In this document: one piece after another, positions 1-11,560 of the stretch
Layout of the letters: every line of letters starts with the position of its first letter
Position numbering within the stretch: position 1 is the stretch's first letter
Source of the DNA: Bondarzewia mesenterica
Taxonomy: Eukaryota > Basidiomycota > Agaricomycetes > Russulales > Bondarzewiaceae
Direction: 5' to 3'
NCBI GenBank assembly: GCA_004802705.1
Contig: SGPL01000007.1
Span: forward strand, 62,001-126,000
Length of the DNA: 64,000 bases
Notes under the pieces: model-generated
The model's input: only the letters and a program-made list of their open reading frames with translations
Told to the model about the DNA's origin: nothing
Database searches by the model: none
Translations under genes and position numbers: made by a program

Positions 1-97
1 AGCCAGCCACAGACGCGCCGTGTCAGCCGTTTTCAAGTTCGCGAAGTTCAAGCTTTTACTCTCACACATCTCTCGTTCTCGTTCCTCCGCATCGACC

Positions 98-641
98 ATG
101 GCCGAACACATCTCTACTCGCGTTAACTCGCACCATCTGGCCTCTTTCGTCGGACACCCCGTTCGGATCGTCGGTAAGATCCTTAAGGTATGCACCTTCG
201 TTCTAGATATGACCACACCCCTCGGCCATTGCTCTGATATATCGACTGTCCATTCGTCTAGTTCCAAGATGACATTGCCATCATGGAGGCTTGCGATGGT
301 GGCCAGGTCGAGATCCGTCTTCCCCGCGTATGTCTCCGGTTCGACTTGCGCGATTGTACATGGAATACTCTGTTAACCCTGCTATTTCCCGAATTTATCA
401 TTCTGTCATAGGCTGAGGCGGAGATGACAGACACGTTTGTCGAAGTCATCGGCACGGTCGTAGATGCGTCGACAGTGAAGATGATGGCCTGCACAAACAT
501 GGGGTCGACATTGGGTGCGTCTCACTCTGTTCTAAGGTGCAAATGGTACATTCTGACGGGGAACTTTGAGCAGATATGAAGCTCATCAAAGACGTCGTTG
601 ACCTGACGCATGACCCCAAATTCGCCAAGAGGATTTTCTAA
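98..641 (+). CDS. RFA3: Replication protein A subunit 3 (RPA14-like)
   Basis: Small OB-fold subunit of the heterotrimeric single-strand DNA binding complex RPA, used in nuclear replication and repair. Four exons fit: 98-187, 262-327, 412-514 and 574-641. They total 327 bases and encode 108 residues, the usual length of fungal Rfa3. The start M-A-E-H-I-S-T-R-V is followed by the family-like stretch SFVGHPVRIVGKILK, then EACDGGQVEIRLPR, then DTFVEVIGTVVD, and the protein ends in DPKFAKRIF. All introns are short, with GT...AG ends. Assignment rests on remembered family pattern, not on a search. The gene runs tail to tail with the CUE-domain gene that ends at 791. Confidence 0.88.
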
Positions 642-790
642 AATGACATATTTCTATGTCGATGAAGTGGTCTTGATTTTGTTTGTATATCAGTGTATTT
701 CGTCGTCGTCTCACCAAAAGTATTTCCGTTGTTCACACACAATGTATCACCATGATTCAATCACGTCCGCCAACCATCCGCCTCGTATAT

Positions 791-3250
791 TTAGCTTGGG
801 CCCCCAGCCCTATTCATCTTCTGGTCATGCCCTCTCTTGCGGTTATGATTACCCCGCCTCGCCTTGTTCTTATCTTTCCACGCGCGTTCCCGCTGCTCGC
901 TACCCTGTCCACCACCGCCCCCACCGCCACTGCCACTGCCACCACGACCGCGACCCCTCCCACCCCCGCGCCCACCTCCACCACGCCCTCGAGCAGGTTG
1001 ACTGCCGTCGGGCGTTTGACTGCGACTGGGGCCTGCCGATGGCGGCGCAGAGAGCGGTTTGTTACCAGAAAACTCGTGTTTTTGTAGCACCTTTTCTTTG
1101 AGCTTCGGCTGCATATCGGTACGTGTTAGTCATCAGATACTGAAGACATTGAGAAAGGCAAGAAAAACAACGCACATTCCGGTCGAGCATGCTCTTCCAT
1201 CCTTGAATTTGCTCGTCCGACCATCCTGAATTGGCGCGCATAAGCATGTGTAGACAGGAACAGGGGAGACACTGATAGTAAAAGGGATGAAGACATACCA
1301 GTCTTCGCTCTCAGAGTAGCCCTCTCCTTCCCCCTCTTTGTGGCAGCGTCTTTCTCGAATACCGCAGGGTTCGTTATGTACGCCAGCTCGAGCACTGTCT
1401 CCGGATTCACCTTGCCCGGCCGTGAGCCGCTGCCCTCGCCTTCTTGGTCCTCATCGTCGTCCTCGCCACTTTCCTCGCCATCTCCGCCAACTTTCACGGC
1501 ATCGATGTCGTCAAGTTCCTCATCGAACGCCACGGTCAAACCTTTGCCCTTGGCAGAGGGTGCATTGCCGCCATAGTAGGCGTCGACTTCCTCTTCCTCT
1601 TCCTCAGAATCGCTCAGTTCTTCGGCTCGGCGGAGAATATCGGCCTTCATCAGCTCTATTTCAGCGCGATCGCGGAGGACAGTATCTGCGTCCTCGCTGA
1701 TGAGCCAGGATTGAAAGCAAAATGAGGCAGAAATGAGTATTGATACTATGAACAGGCGAGACTACGAACCTTTTCTTCCCCACTCGCACCTTCGATAGGT
1801 CCATGACCTCGTCATCAAACACGTTTCTTCTCTCTTTCGTGTATTTGAACACATCCGCCTCCTTTGTTCTTCCAACGCCCGGCTCGCGCTCAACTTCACT
1901 GGGGGAAGGAGCTGTGCCCTCTAGCAATGCCTGAACAACACGCTCAACGGTATTGAACTCAGGTTGAAGTAAGAGTCCACGTATATATGCGGGAGAATGA
2001 TCGGGGAGAATTGACAAAACTTCTGAAACTTTGAGGTCAACGTCATCCTTGTCGGCGGAAGATGATGGTCCGGCAACGGGTGATGGTGCAGAGCGGGTGA
2101 TAGACCGAGTGTCGCTGCTGCTCACGGGCCGACGACCGCGGCTGTCAATGCCTGGCGGCAAGCCAGAGCCAAGAAGCAACCTAAGCGCGCCGGGGTCATG
2201 ATTACTGTCAGAGGATGCATCGAAGGAGCGAAGAGACATTGTGATAAACTCCAATCGAGCATCGTCCGCCGCAGCCTTGTTCAGCGTTCTCTCGAGCAAA
2301 TGCGAGAGATCGTACGCATGCTGATAGTCCACCAGCAACGGCTGGTTCAAAAAAGACGTCGGCGGTGCGTTCGCATTAGATGGCGGAGACGGGATCTCAA
2401 GGATGGAGAAGAAGTTGTCGAAGATTTGCTCTGACGCACTTGGGAGAGCTGGTCCTTGCGCTTGGGAAAGTTCAGAAAGTAGAGATTTGAAGAGGAGGTG
2501 AAAGGCGTCGATCAGGGCGACCTTAGTTTCAAGGAAAAGGCGCTCCCATTCGTCTAGTACGCGAGTGGGCGTAGCGGAAGAGGCAGAAGTGCTGATATCG
2601 AGCCGGAGTCCACCGTAAGATTGCGCGATCGAAGCGAGTCCTGCGTCATACGCTGTAGCAAATGCGAGAAGGAAGAGTTTGCTGTGTGCGAAGGTGGTGA
2701 GAGCGGATGGCGGTAATGCGCGGAAGAGACAAAGGAGGCAATGAGATGATTTGCGAAGGCCATAAAGACCTGATGAGAAGGTGGGCTGCAACACTGCTGT
2801 GAACGCGGGAAGAGCCGATGTTTCGAGCGCTTGAGAGAGCCCAGAGTTTGAGTTGAATGCACTTGCGAACAGAGAACGGAGGCGGGTGGGGTGCGTAGAA
2901 TACGCGATCGTGAGGTCGAAGAGGGTCTGAAGGTCGAGCAGTCCGGATGGGGCAAGTCGTTCAGCAAGCAGCAAGACACGAGAATGAATGGCTCTGATCT
3001 CCAGGGTTTTCGAGGACTTTGAGAGGTCAGAGGCATCCCAGATGAGGGATTGAAGGGTGCTCTGCGCGACATCGCGGACGTACGAAGAAATAAATGTGGC
3101 TGTCGCAGGATTGTCACGTTTATTAGGAGGTAAGGCGAGTGTGTCTTGAAGGCCGTGGCAAATCTTTTGGTGGAGAGAGGCAAGCTGAGAAGGGGAAAGG
3201 GAGGCTCGAGCTCGGGATGAAGGGTATGGAGGAAGAGCTGCTATCGTCAT
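791..3250 (-). CDS. CUE-domain protein, Cue3/ASCC2-like (ribosome quality control)
   Basis: Four exons on the minus strand fit: 3250-1770, 1696-1299, 1225-1186 and 1108-791. The long N-terminal helical region is followed by a CUE (ubiquitin-binding) domain around residues 400-445, seen as SEVLSILPDHSPAYIRGLL. After it come acidic stretches, a conserved tail containing TGWSDEQIQGW and LKEKVLQKHEFSGNKP, and a Gly/Arg-rich C terminus. This order matches yeast Cue3 and human ASCC2, subunits of the complex that splits stalled ubiquitinated ribosomes. The function is inferred from that family. The acidic and RGG-like low-complexity parts are normal for it. The conserved tail reads continuously across three splice junctions, which supports the model. 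Confidence 0.85.
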
Positions 3251-4069
3251 GATTGATTTCTTTGTAACTGTTATTCAACGGAGCTGAAATGAGTATGCCT
3301 CTGCAGAGACACTATCGTTATTACTGAGTATGAATTTGAAGATGCACGAGCTAATAATCACACACCAGTGGCCGACACGAGACTTCAAGTTGAGTATTTG
3401 AGTAATACCCTCAAAGTGCCTGCAGAGGAAATGTTCAACTGTGCGACCAGCTAGGAATTTGTTACCAAATTACTACGCACCGAGCGTTTAGCAATAAGTA
3501 CTCCAAGAGAAAGAAGGTCGACTGTAAGCACGCCTGACGATTCCAGTCGGAGCACTGACAGTGATAGAGACTGGCAGGACGCAGAGCGTGACGCGCGTGA
3601 CGACCGAGAAGCCCGATCCATTCACGTGATACAGTTTTGACCCATTCTCCACAAGATATTTTGACTTGGCCATATTTCTGAATTCTCGTCCCTACAACAC
3701 ATCGCCCGCTTTCCTCTCATCGTTGGCTGGGGAGGAACCTGCTATGCCCCTACCCATGCATATACGTGAGTTATTAGCAGATCATAGACCGGGTCAACAC
3801 TGTACTATCTACCCATCCCGTGAGAGACTCGTGAGAGGCATCGCGTCCTATCGCGTCGCGTTCTTGCTTTCTCTTGCAATATTTCATCAACATTAATTGA
3901 CAAAAGGAGAGCGCTTTGGAGACGACGTGACAAACGGAGTATGTTCTTCTCACGACTGCAATCACCAGCCCATCTTATCAGACCTTATCCCATGGATCCC
4001 TTTGCCCTCACTTCACGTCCTTCCGCAGCCTCAACCTGAGGCTCTCAGACAGTCTCAGACTCGCCCGTA
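3251..4069. other. Intergenic region between divergent CUE and WASP genes
   Basis: This 0.8 kb presumably holds the promoters of the two divergent genes. A minus-strand reading frame at 3673-3488 and a plus-strand frame at 3666-3896 are open, but neither resembles a known protein. The plus one has a plausible donor (GTGAGT) near 3767, so a 5-prime untranslated exon is possible. I see no RNA gene or repeat. Confidence 0.4.
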
Positions 4070-5565
4070 ATGTCCTCTCAATCAGCTCTAACATCCGATG
4101 ACAAAGTCAAAGTCAAATCCTCGATCGCCATTTCTTCCAACAAGATCTACACCGCCGCGCTCGCCCGCATCTACTTCGCCCACCCGGACCGAAACTCGTG
4201 GTCCTACGGCGGGCTGCAGGGCGCAGTGGTACTCGCTCAGGACAACACGAAGAACGCGCTTTTCCTTCGTATGGTCGACCTCGTTGGCACGAGAGGTGTG
4301 ATTTGGGAGCATGAGCTGTACGATGGGTTCGAGTACTTCCAGGAAGGGCCGTTCTTTCATTCATTTGCCGGTGACGTGAGTATGTTCCTTTATTCTTCTG
4401 ACTATTTCTCGTACATGTGGAGAAGTAGAGAGATACTTGATGAGAATTCTCGACCAGATAAGCGTCAGCCTCGCGTTTCGGCAGAACGCTGAGAAATGTG
4501 GTCAGGGTAGTCTCCCCAGGGCAGAGTAGCCACTTGTCAACCTTCGTGCCTCAGGATCCTCTTGTCTGACGGTCAGGGTAGACTTTCCTGTCGACGCGTC
4601 TACCATGCAGTACCACCCTGTCATGATTTTTATTGCGTAATTCCTATCAAGCCTTGCGCTGACTTGACATACTACAGCAATGCATGATCGGTCTCGTTTT
4701 CGTAGATGAGAGCGAAGCCAAGAAATTCTTCAAGAAAGTGACAAACACCTTAAAGAAAGACGTGGAAGGTCCGTTCGCCGTCTTCATGCCTATGTCTTTG
4801 TCCTTGCTCACCTGTCACCCTCAGCCAAAACAGTCAAGTCCGGCTCCACGGACAAGAAATCTTCAAATAAACCCGGCAGCAACATCGATAAGTCGCGTAT
4901 CTCCCGCCCTACTGAGGGTTCCTTTGTCCATGTCGCGCACATGGGCTATGACGCCGAGAAGGGCTTCATCTCGTCCGGGGTCGATCCCTCTTTGACCACC
5001 TTCCTCACCGATCTGCAATCCCATGGTGTCAGCCAGGATCTCATAGCCGAGAACATGGACTTCATCAAGGAATTCGTCAGAGACGCGCAGAAACAGAAAG
5101 CTGCGCTGCCTCCAGTTCCGGCGCCCAAGAATAAAAAACCGCCGACCCGCCGCGCCAAGGCGGAATGTGGCAGGGCATGGACAACAAGATTCCACTTCGA
5201 GCGTACTTGCACCCGCTACTCCTCCTCCCCCTCCCCCTCCTCCGGCTGCTTCGACACCACCACCTTCGAGAGCCCCTCCTCCGTCGCGCTCTACGCCTCC
5301 GCCTACAGCTTCACCGCCACCACCTCCTCCAACTCGAGCTCCGAATGCGCCGCCGCCGCCTCCGCCTCCCCCACCGGCTGCCCCACCACGTGCGCCCTCT
5401 CCGTCTTCCAGACCTCCTACACCACCTACACCACCTCCTGCATTGACACTCGGTATAAGGTTGACGGCAACTATGCACTGGGAAAAGTCATCTCATAGAC
5501 GGCTTGGTCTGACCTTTCTGGGTCAATTGTTCTGTGACTTTCATCCGTTCCGACGCCCACAGTGA
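4070..5565 (+). pseudogene. WASP/Las17-type actin nucleation factor, frame-broken, no VCA tail seen
   Basis: Exon 1 (4070-4375) and exon 2 (4678-4768) encode an EVH1/WH1 domain with KIYTAALARIYF, WSYGGLQGA and a final helix of the DESEAKKFFKKV type. Exon 3, from 4825, carries a CRIB/GBD-like segment (ISRPTEGSFVHVAHMGYDAEKGF) and then a conserved helix ending NMDFIKEFV. Next come KNKKPP and a long polyproline tract. The polyproline tract (5167-5565) is open in a different frame from the GBD part, so one base is lost or gained near 5140-5165, next to a run of six A at about 5132-5137. The WH2 and acidic VCA segments that activate Arp2/3 are not visible in any frame downstream. Intron 1 is unusually long (302 bases). 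It could be an intact gene with sequence errors, a truncated copy, or a real pseudogene. Confidence 0.72.
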
Positions 5566-7623
5566 ACGACACTGTATAGCCCCCAGCCAGGATTTCAATA
5601 CACTGTGATCAAAATTTGTCATATTTTCAATGGACGTGAAGAATATGTGTGTCTGACCCACCTTGTTTGATCGTGTTACTCCTTGTTTAAGTTGTCGGCC
5701 CGGTCAGTTTCATGCACTTTTTTCTTGAACATTGCTTTCGCAACTACCAGTACTGTTTAACAGATATCGATAAACGATTGACTTGACAATTTGGGCTTTG
5801 CGATAATCTTTGGATGTGTTCGGCAGATACTCATATTGGGCAGCATCTTTTGCGGCATTCGACTGCGAAGACCATCTGGGGATAGTTTTGCGTAGCCTCT
5901 CAATGGCAGGTTGTGGATAATTTCCTCAACTGTCGTACCTCAGGATATTCGTGTAATTTTGCAGAGCTCTCGGGTGAACGCGGGCTTTGGCTTCAAGGTC
6001 ACTGATGCCAAAAAATGCGTGGAGGTGGCACTTGACCAGATCGACGGGTCGAGTATTCTCATGCAACGGGACGTTTCTTGACCTCTCGCTAATGGCAGTC
6101 TGTGCACCGAAGCATGCAATTACGCGATCTATGGCTGACCGCCAGGCGCGGAGCACACTGGCACTGCACATCCTCAATCGATCAATCATACTGATACAGC
6201 CTTCGCTCCCGCATCATTGACACTGCCATCTGTGGCACAGCTCAGAGGTGCGGCCTCTGTCTTACTCTCTTTTTGCCTAAATTTGAGTGGCTTTGGAAGT
6301 GGTCGTGATCTGCCGCGCGACACGGCCATTATGATGAACTTGCTTTCTAAGTACTTCTTTTTCTCAGACCGCTGGCCAACCGCATCAGCACTGGCAGCAA
6401 TCATGAGAAGTTGATACAATTTGGCGCACCTCAAAACATTGGTTTCTCCCCAAAGCAGGCTGTCCCGGTCAGATATTGCTCGTAAGTATTATCTAGTTTC
6501 CTTTACAAGGTCTGCATGAGGCATATATAGGTGACATTTGGCTCCGACAAGTTTTACTCTTTTGCCTGGTCAAAACGTTTGATTCATTCTGATGTCGGAT
6601 GTCGTGCAGATCTTCACGCACTGCAACAAGATAGCCAAAACTAGTGCAAGTTTGTTTTGATTTCGGCATCTCTCTGACGCCAAATCCTGGCAATTAAATA
6701 TGAGTATATGCCCTGTTCAGGAACTTCGGCCACCCTCATATGCTCTGCGGTTAAGAAGAGCATGCGCGTAAAAATCGAATACTACTACAAAGTGTACGTG
6801 TGTTTTTGTGGTATTTAAGTAACTCTTTTCAAGCTGACAGGACCACGACAGTTGTCAGATCTTCTAGATGGTTCTCGATCCGGCCATGTGTGATTGTTAG
6901 CATCGATGGCGGCAACCTCCTGCAACCAATATATTGCGCGGATTACCCTCGGCCTTGCCGCAGAAGCTCCTGACAGCTTATCGTTATTTGCCTGTTTGTC
7001 GCTGGAGCCTGGTAAGACGTGTCGCGTGAGGTTTTGAGGTCCTAGCCTGCTGTGTTTGGCATAGTATCAAAGCTTCTTCCCTGAGTGACGCTGAATTGGC
7101 AACGTTCCTGCAACTGCTTCGATGCCCCGAACATGTATAAGTACCTTGTGGACACAGATAACAATCAGATACTGCTGTTGTTGTCTAGAATAGACGGGTG
7201 GTTTGCAGAACAACACGAGTTTGCCCCAGAGCGCCTCGAGATGAGGCTGTTTCTTGTCGTATTCCATCGCGATTGTCTGGAGGTCCTATTGTGGCTATGT
7301 CACCGAGAGCGTGACCAAATGGCTGACAAAACGTGTAAATAGCCGCAACTTGTCGTCTCTTGTCGTCCATCGTCTGGTTGTACTCGCACCATCATCTTCT
7401 CCTTGCCCTCTCATCGTCTGCCTTCTAGACTGTATGTCGTTTCCTTTCCTTCGTCCTTCGTATGTTTTTCTTTTACTAACGTTGTCATATGCTTCTATCT
7501 GCCGTCGTTGTTTGTCGTGTTGCAACGCTGTTCTCCCTGCATCGATCTGTACCGATTTTTGCGATCTGTTATTTGTCTGTTCAATCGGCAGTTCTAAACG
7601 AACCCTTTTCACGACTCTCATCA
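5566..7623. other. Gene-poor 2 kb region
   Basis: No gene can be assigned with confidence. The first 200 bases look like a 3-prime untranslated region. A minus-strand open stretch at about 5749-6189 is described separately. The rest contains only short frames without family resemblance. A pyrimidine-rich tract at about 7380-7600 precedes the E2 gene and probably belongs to its promoter and leader. Confidence 0.4.
5749..6189 (-). pseudogene. Possible decayed coding sequence, unknown family
   Basis: On the minus strand, 6189-5926 is open. It reads like protein in composition, for example DLVKCHLHAFFGISD followed by NYTNILR. Beyond its stop, the sequence down to about 5750 stays open in other frames and again looks coding (QSNAAKDAAQYEYLP). 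The pattern suggests either a small spliced gene or the remains of an older one that has gained frame breaks. I cannot name a family. It lies where the missing C-terminal part of the WASP gene would be expected, but on the opposite strand and without any WASP resemblance. Confidence 0.25.
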
Positions 7624-8458
<835 letters not shown>

Positions 8459-10303
8459 TATCCCGGTCAGCAGACTTTGGGCGTATTCCCTTCTCGGGTA
8501 TGCGGTGTATTAGTGTTATTCTGTCACATCACATGTCTCTTGTTCTTGTTCTAGTGCAGCTCCCTCATTCATTACAATCAGCTGTTTTCCATAATCAGTG
8601 GTCTATCACAAGGGCTGGCAGGTGCCCGGTCAAGTTTATAGTTGACAAGTCTGTTCGGCCGTGTGGATTCAGAGATGCTACCGAAGCAGTGACGACTGAG
8701 GTTGTTGCATCATAGATACTGTTGTAGAGATAAGTCGCTCAGAAGGTAATAAAACTTTGGGTGAACTTGAGTCTTGTTAAACATCCACAATCAAGTCTGC
8801 AGATATTTGAACCATCCGTTGCGCATCTTAGATCAAATGGTAGGACACTACTGCATGTGAGCATCAAGCTGGTCCTTGCTGCAACTGGTCTGGGATCTGA
8901 GAAACAGATATCCCTCACTGTCGCCTATGGAAAATCACTTGATTTAATTAGCGCTCCGGAAAATATAGTGGCAATGTTTTTAAAATTTCCGTTACGAGCT
9001 ACTGGCTGTGTTTTAACAACTTAAGGGGTGCAGCGTGCAGTAGCATAACGTCCATCCATATTGTGGTGGTAAATTGAAACTTGCCTCCTTTCTCGCGCTC
9101 TCCCGCCTCGCTGCAACAGACAAATGGTACAAGGCCAATCAGCCTGACCCTTGGACCTTCAAGTTGGACCTCCCGATAGCAGTGACCCTCGTTATTGCAA
9201 ACTATTTCAGTATGCTTTTATGGTAAATTTGATAAAGCATCATCTGGGCGCTGGCCCGCGGTACCTCATTTCCTGTTTAGGCAATTGTCGTAGTTCGTTG
9301 GGGTGCCAAAGGCGCCCACAGCGTCAACGGTACCGATACCAATGAGGCCGTCGCGCCGACTCGTGGATCAAGACTTGCTCCCGCACGCCTTCACGCGTCT
9401 GCTCTATTTCTGAGACTGCACTGGAAGAAATCATCAGAGAATCCAACGTTTGTTCGATGATCTGTAATAGGTAGTAGAAAGGAACTGCCCATTTCTATCT
9501 GGGCGTGGCGGCTGAGCGCGGCCCAAGAGTGGTCCAAGGGGCAGTGTCTGCATTCTCTCATGCGCTGCAGCATGAGCATGGCGCAGCCTTCCACAGCATA
9601 GGATGCACTAACAAGTCTTCAGCAACGAATCCAGCTATCTTTATCATTCAACCGGATCTCTCATGCATTTTGGTTGCTGCCACAAAATAATCAGCGAAGT
9701 GCCATGGTCAGCCATTCGTAGCATCACATCGATGCATGCAACTAATCAACAAACTCGCTTTCTCTTGTCTTCCTGTTCCCTTCGCAGGTGGCCTTGAACT
9801 CATGTCGCAGTGGCTATGCGATCTGATCTTGGTTCAGTGCTTGATGTGCCCCTTCTTCATTCAATATTGAATGCCGGGGAATTCTCATCCAGGCTTTGCA
9901 GCTGTGTCAATTCATACCATGACTGAATTCGCGCAGAAATGATATGCTGGCCGATGCGACCGAGGAGTCCGTCAACTCCCTCCAACTCCCCGCCGCCCAT
10001 CCTCTCGTAGAGGTGCTTCTCTATGGTTCACTTCCAATGCTGGAAAGCCGGCGATGTCCTCCTCGCAGCCTTTCTCCCGTCGCCGAGATCCCCTCTCCTC
10101 ATCATCTTTCTCCATCACCCTCACCCGCATTTCTAATGTCCTCACTGCACTTATCGCGGTCGTATTCAAGTATAAGAACATGCCTGAATCATTTTCACGT
10201 TCTCGTCAACTGAGCTCAGGAACATCAGAAGTGTTCCACCAGAGTTCTATCGTTTGCACTCCACGCCTCATAGCAGTCTTTGGAAATTTCTATTGAACTA
10301 CCG
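8459..10303. other. Gene-poor 1.8 kb region
   Basis: No confident gene. A short plus-strand stretch near 9115-9210 reads like protein (DKWYKANQPDPWTFKLDLP) and is followed by CAG and open sequence, but I could not extend it into a gene model. It may be a decayed fragment. The last 250 bases, with a pyrimidine-rich stretch near 10060-10180, are the likely promoter and leader of the DUF6593 gene. Confidence 0.35.
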
Positions 10304-11075
10304 ATGTCTACAAACTTCAACCCTTACGTTCAGGGCTGGTCTCACGCTGGCAACGGTCACTCTGGGCAGCCAATGCCTTGGAACTTCTCCGACGCCCCCG
10401 CACCGTCTGTCTTCGGTGCTCTCCCGACAGTGACTACTGGGTGCCGACTGCCGCCATCCTCCGACTTCGTCGTTTACCACATCACGAGTTTCAACCCCAA
10501 CGTCATGAACTCCTCTGTTGTCGGCCCCGGCTCCCAATCCCACACGGCCTTCCGCATCATCACCGACCCCCTCCAACCACAGCGGACGATTTGGCGCGAC
10601 TCTCACCGTCGCACCGTCGCGATTGTCGATTGGAGTGCTCGCTCCGTCGTCGAGATGCCTGGTCTTATCCCGCGACAGTCTGTGCGGAGCTGGCTCAGGC
10701 TTTCATCCGATCGGACGTGAGTTCCGCCGTGTGCGGTTTCTTACCACGACGCCCTGCTCACTTGCTCACCTTTTCTTCACAGCTCCAGGCATATGGAAGT
10801 GCGCGGCGTTCACTACGTCTGGGCTCCAGTTGACCACTTTATATGCGTACGTCCACGTCTTGTTCTTGAACGGTGCGCCAGGCGGCTGACCGTCATACGC
10901 CTTTTACCTACAGCTTTACGACATGCATGGCGGAGCCTCGCGTATCATCGCTAGAGTTTCCTCGCTCAGTAGCAGCGTAGGCGTCGAGTTGACTCAGCGC
11001 GCCTTGCAGTATGGGCTCCTCGACGTTTGCATCCTTTGCGCATCCATATTCCTGTCCGGACAGAACATCGATTAG
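10304..11075 (+). CDS. DUF6593-domain protein
   Basis: Three exons (10304-10716, 10783-10846, 10914-11075) sum to 639 bases, or 212 residues. The layout matches the basidiomycete DUF6593 family as I know it: an N terminus with Asn/Pro/Tyr, FGALPTVTTG, then DFVVYHITSFNPNVMNSSVVGP. After that come a strand reading TVAIVDWSARSVVEMPG, the turn VRGVHYVWAPVDHFICLYD, and a closing helix RALQYGLLDVCILCASIFL ending S-G-Q-N-I-D. The molecular function of the family is not known to me. I chose the ATG at 10304 because it lies directly before the conserved start; an in-frame TTG upstream is unlikely. No membrane segment is obvious except the closing hydrophobic helix. Confidence 0.8.
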
Positions 11076-11285
11076 ATTGTTTCACCTTCATTTGATCTGC
11101 ACCGCATTTTTTCTCCTACTATTCACATCCGTTATAAATTATTCTACATTAGAGTACCTTGCACCACCCGTTGACTTTATTTTTTTTGTCCCACCGCATC
11201 ATTTACTCGCACTTGCCCTTCTATTATCCAATGGACCATGTTACGAACCCATTGTTTCAACTCACTTTCACTGTACCAATATTGT

Positions 11286-11442
11286 ACCTTTCTCTACGTA
11301 TTTACACTTTAGATACTTTACAGCACCTTCTCCTCGTACTTACATTGTTCATACTTTATACAGGACCTTTCTCCTCGTACTTACATTGTTTTTACTTTAC
11401 AGCACCTTTCTGTATTGTTCATACTTTACAGCTCTTTCTCCG
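11286..11442. repeat. Imperfect AT-rich tandem repeat, about 39-base unit
   Basis: A unit containing CTCGTACTTACATTGTT followed by ACTTTACAGCACC recurs about three to four times with drift. The copies lie at about 11328-11366, 11367-11405 and a shortened copy after 11406, with a more diverged one before 11328. The tract lies between two convergent genes, in a T-rich strand context. It is probably a local minisatellite rather than a gene. Confidence 0.6.
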
Positions 11443-11560
11443 TTCCATTGACAATGGCATTGTGGATGGATTCACAACAAGAGCTTTATATCCAATAAAC
11501 CTTACACGAATCACATACAGTTGCACAAAGTACTTGTCTTGGCAGAATATTGGCGGGTAT

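Noticed and set aside
5165..5446. Leu/Arg/His-rich frame inside the WASP polyproline tract
   Set aside because: It is a shadow of the CCN-rich polyproline coding sequence in another frame.
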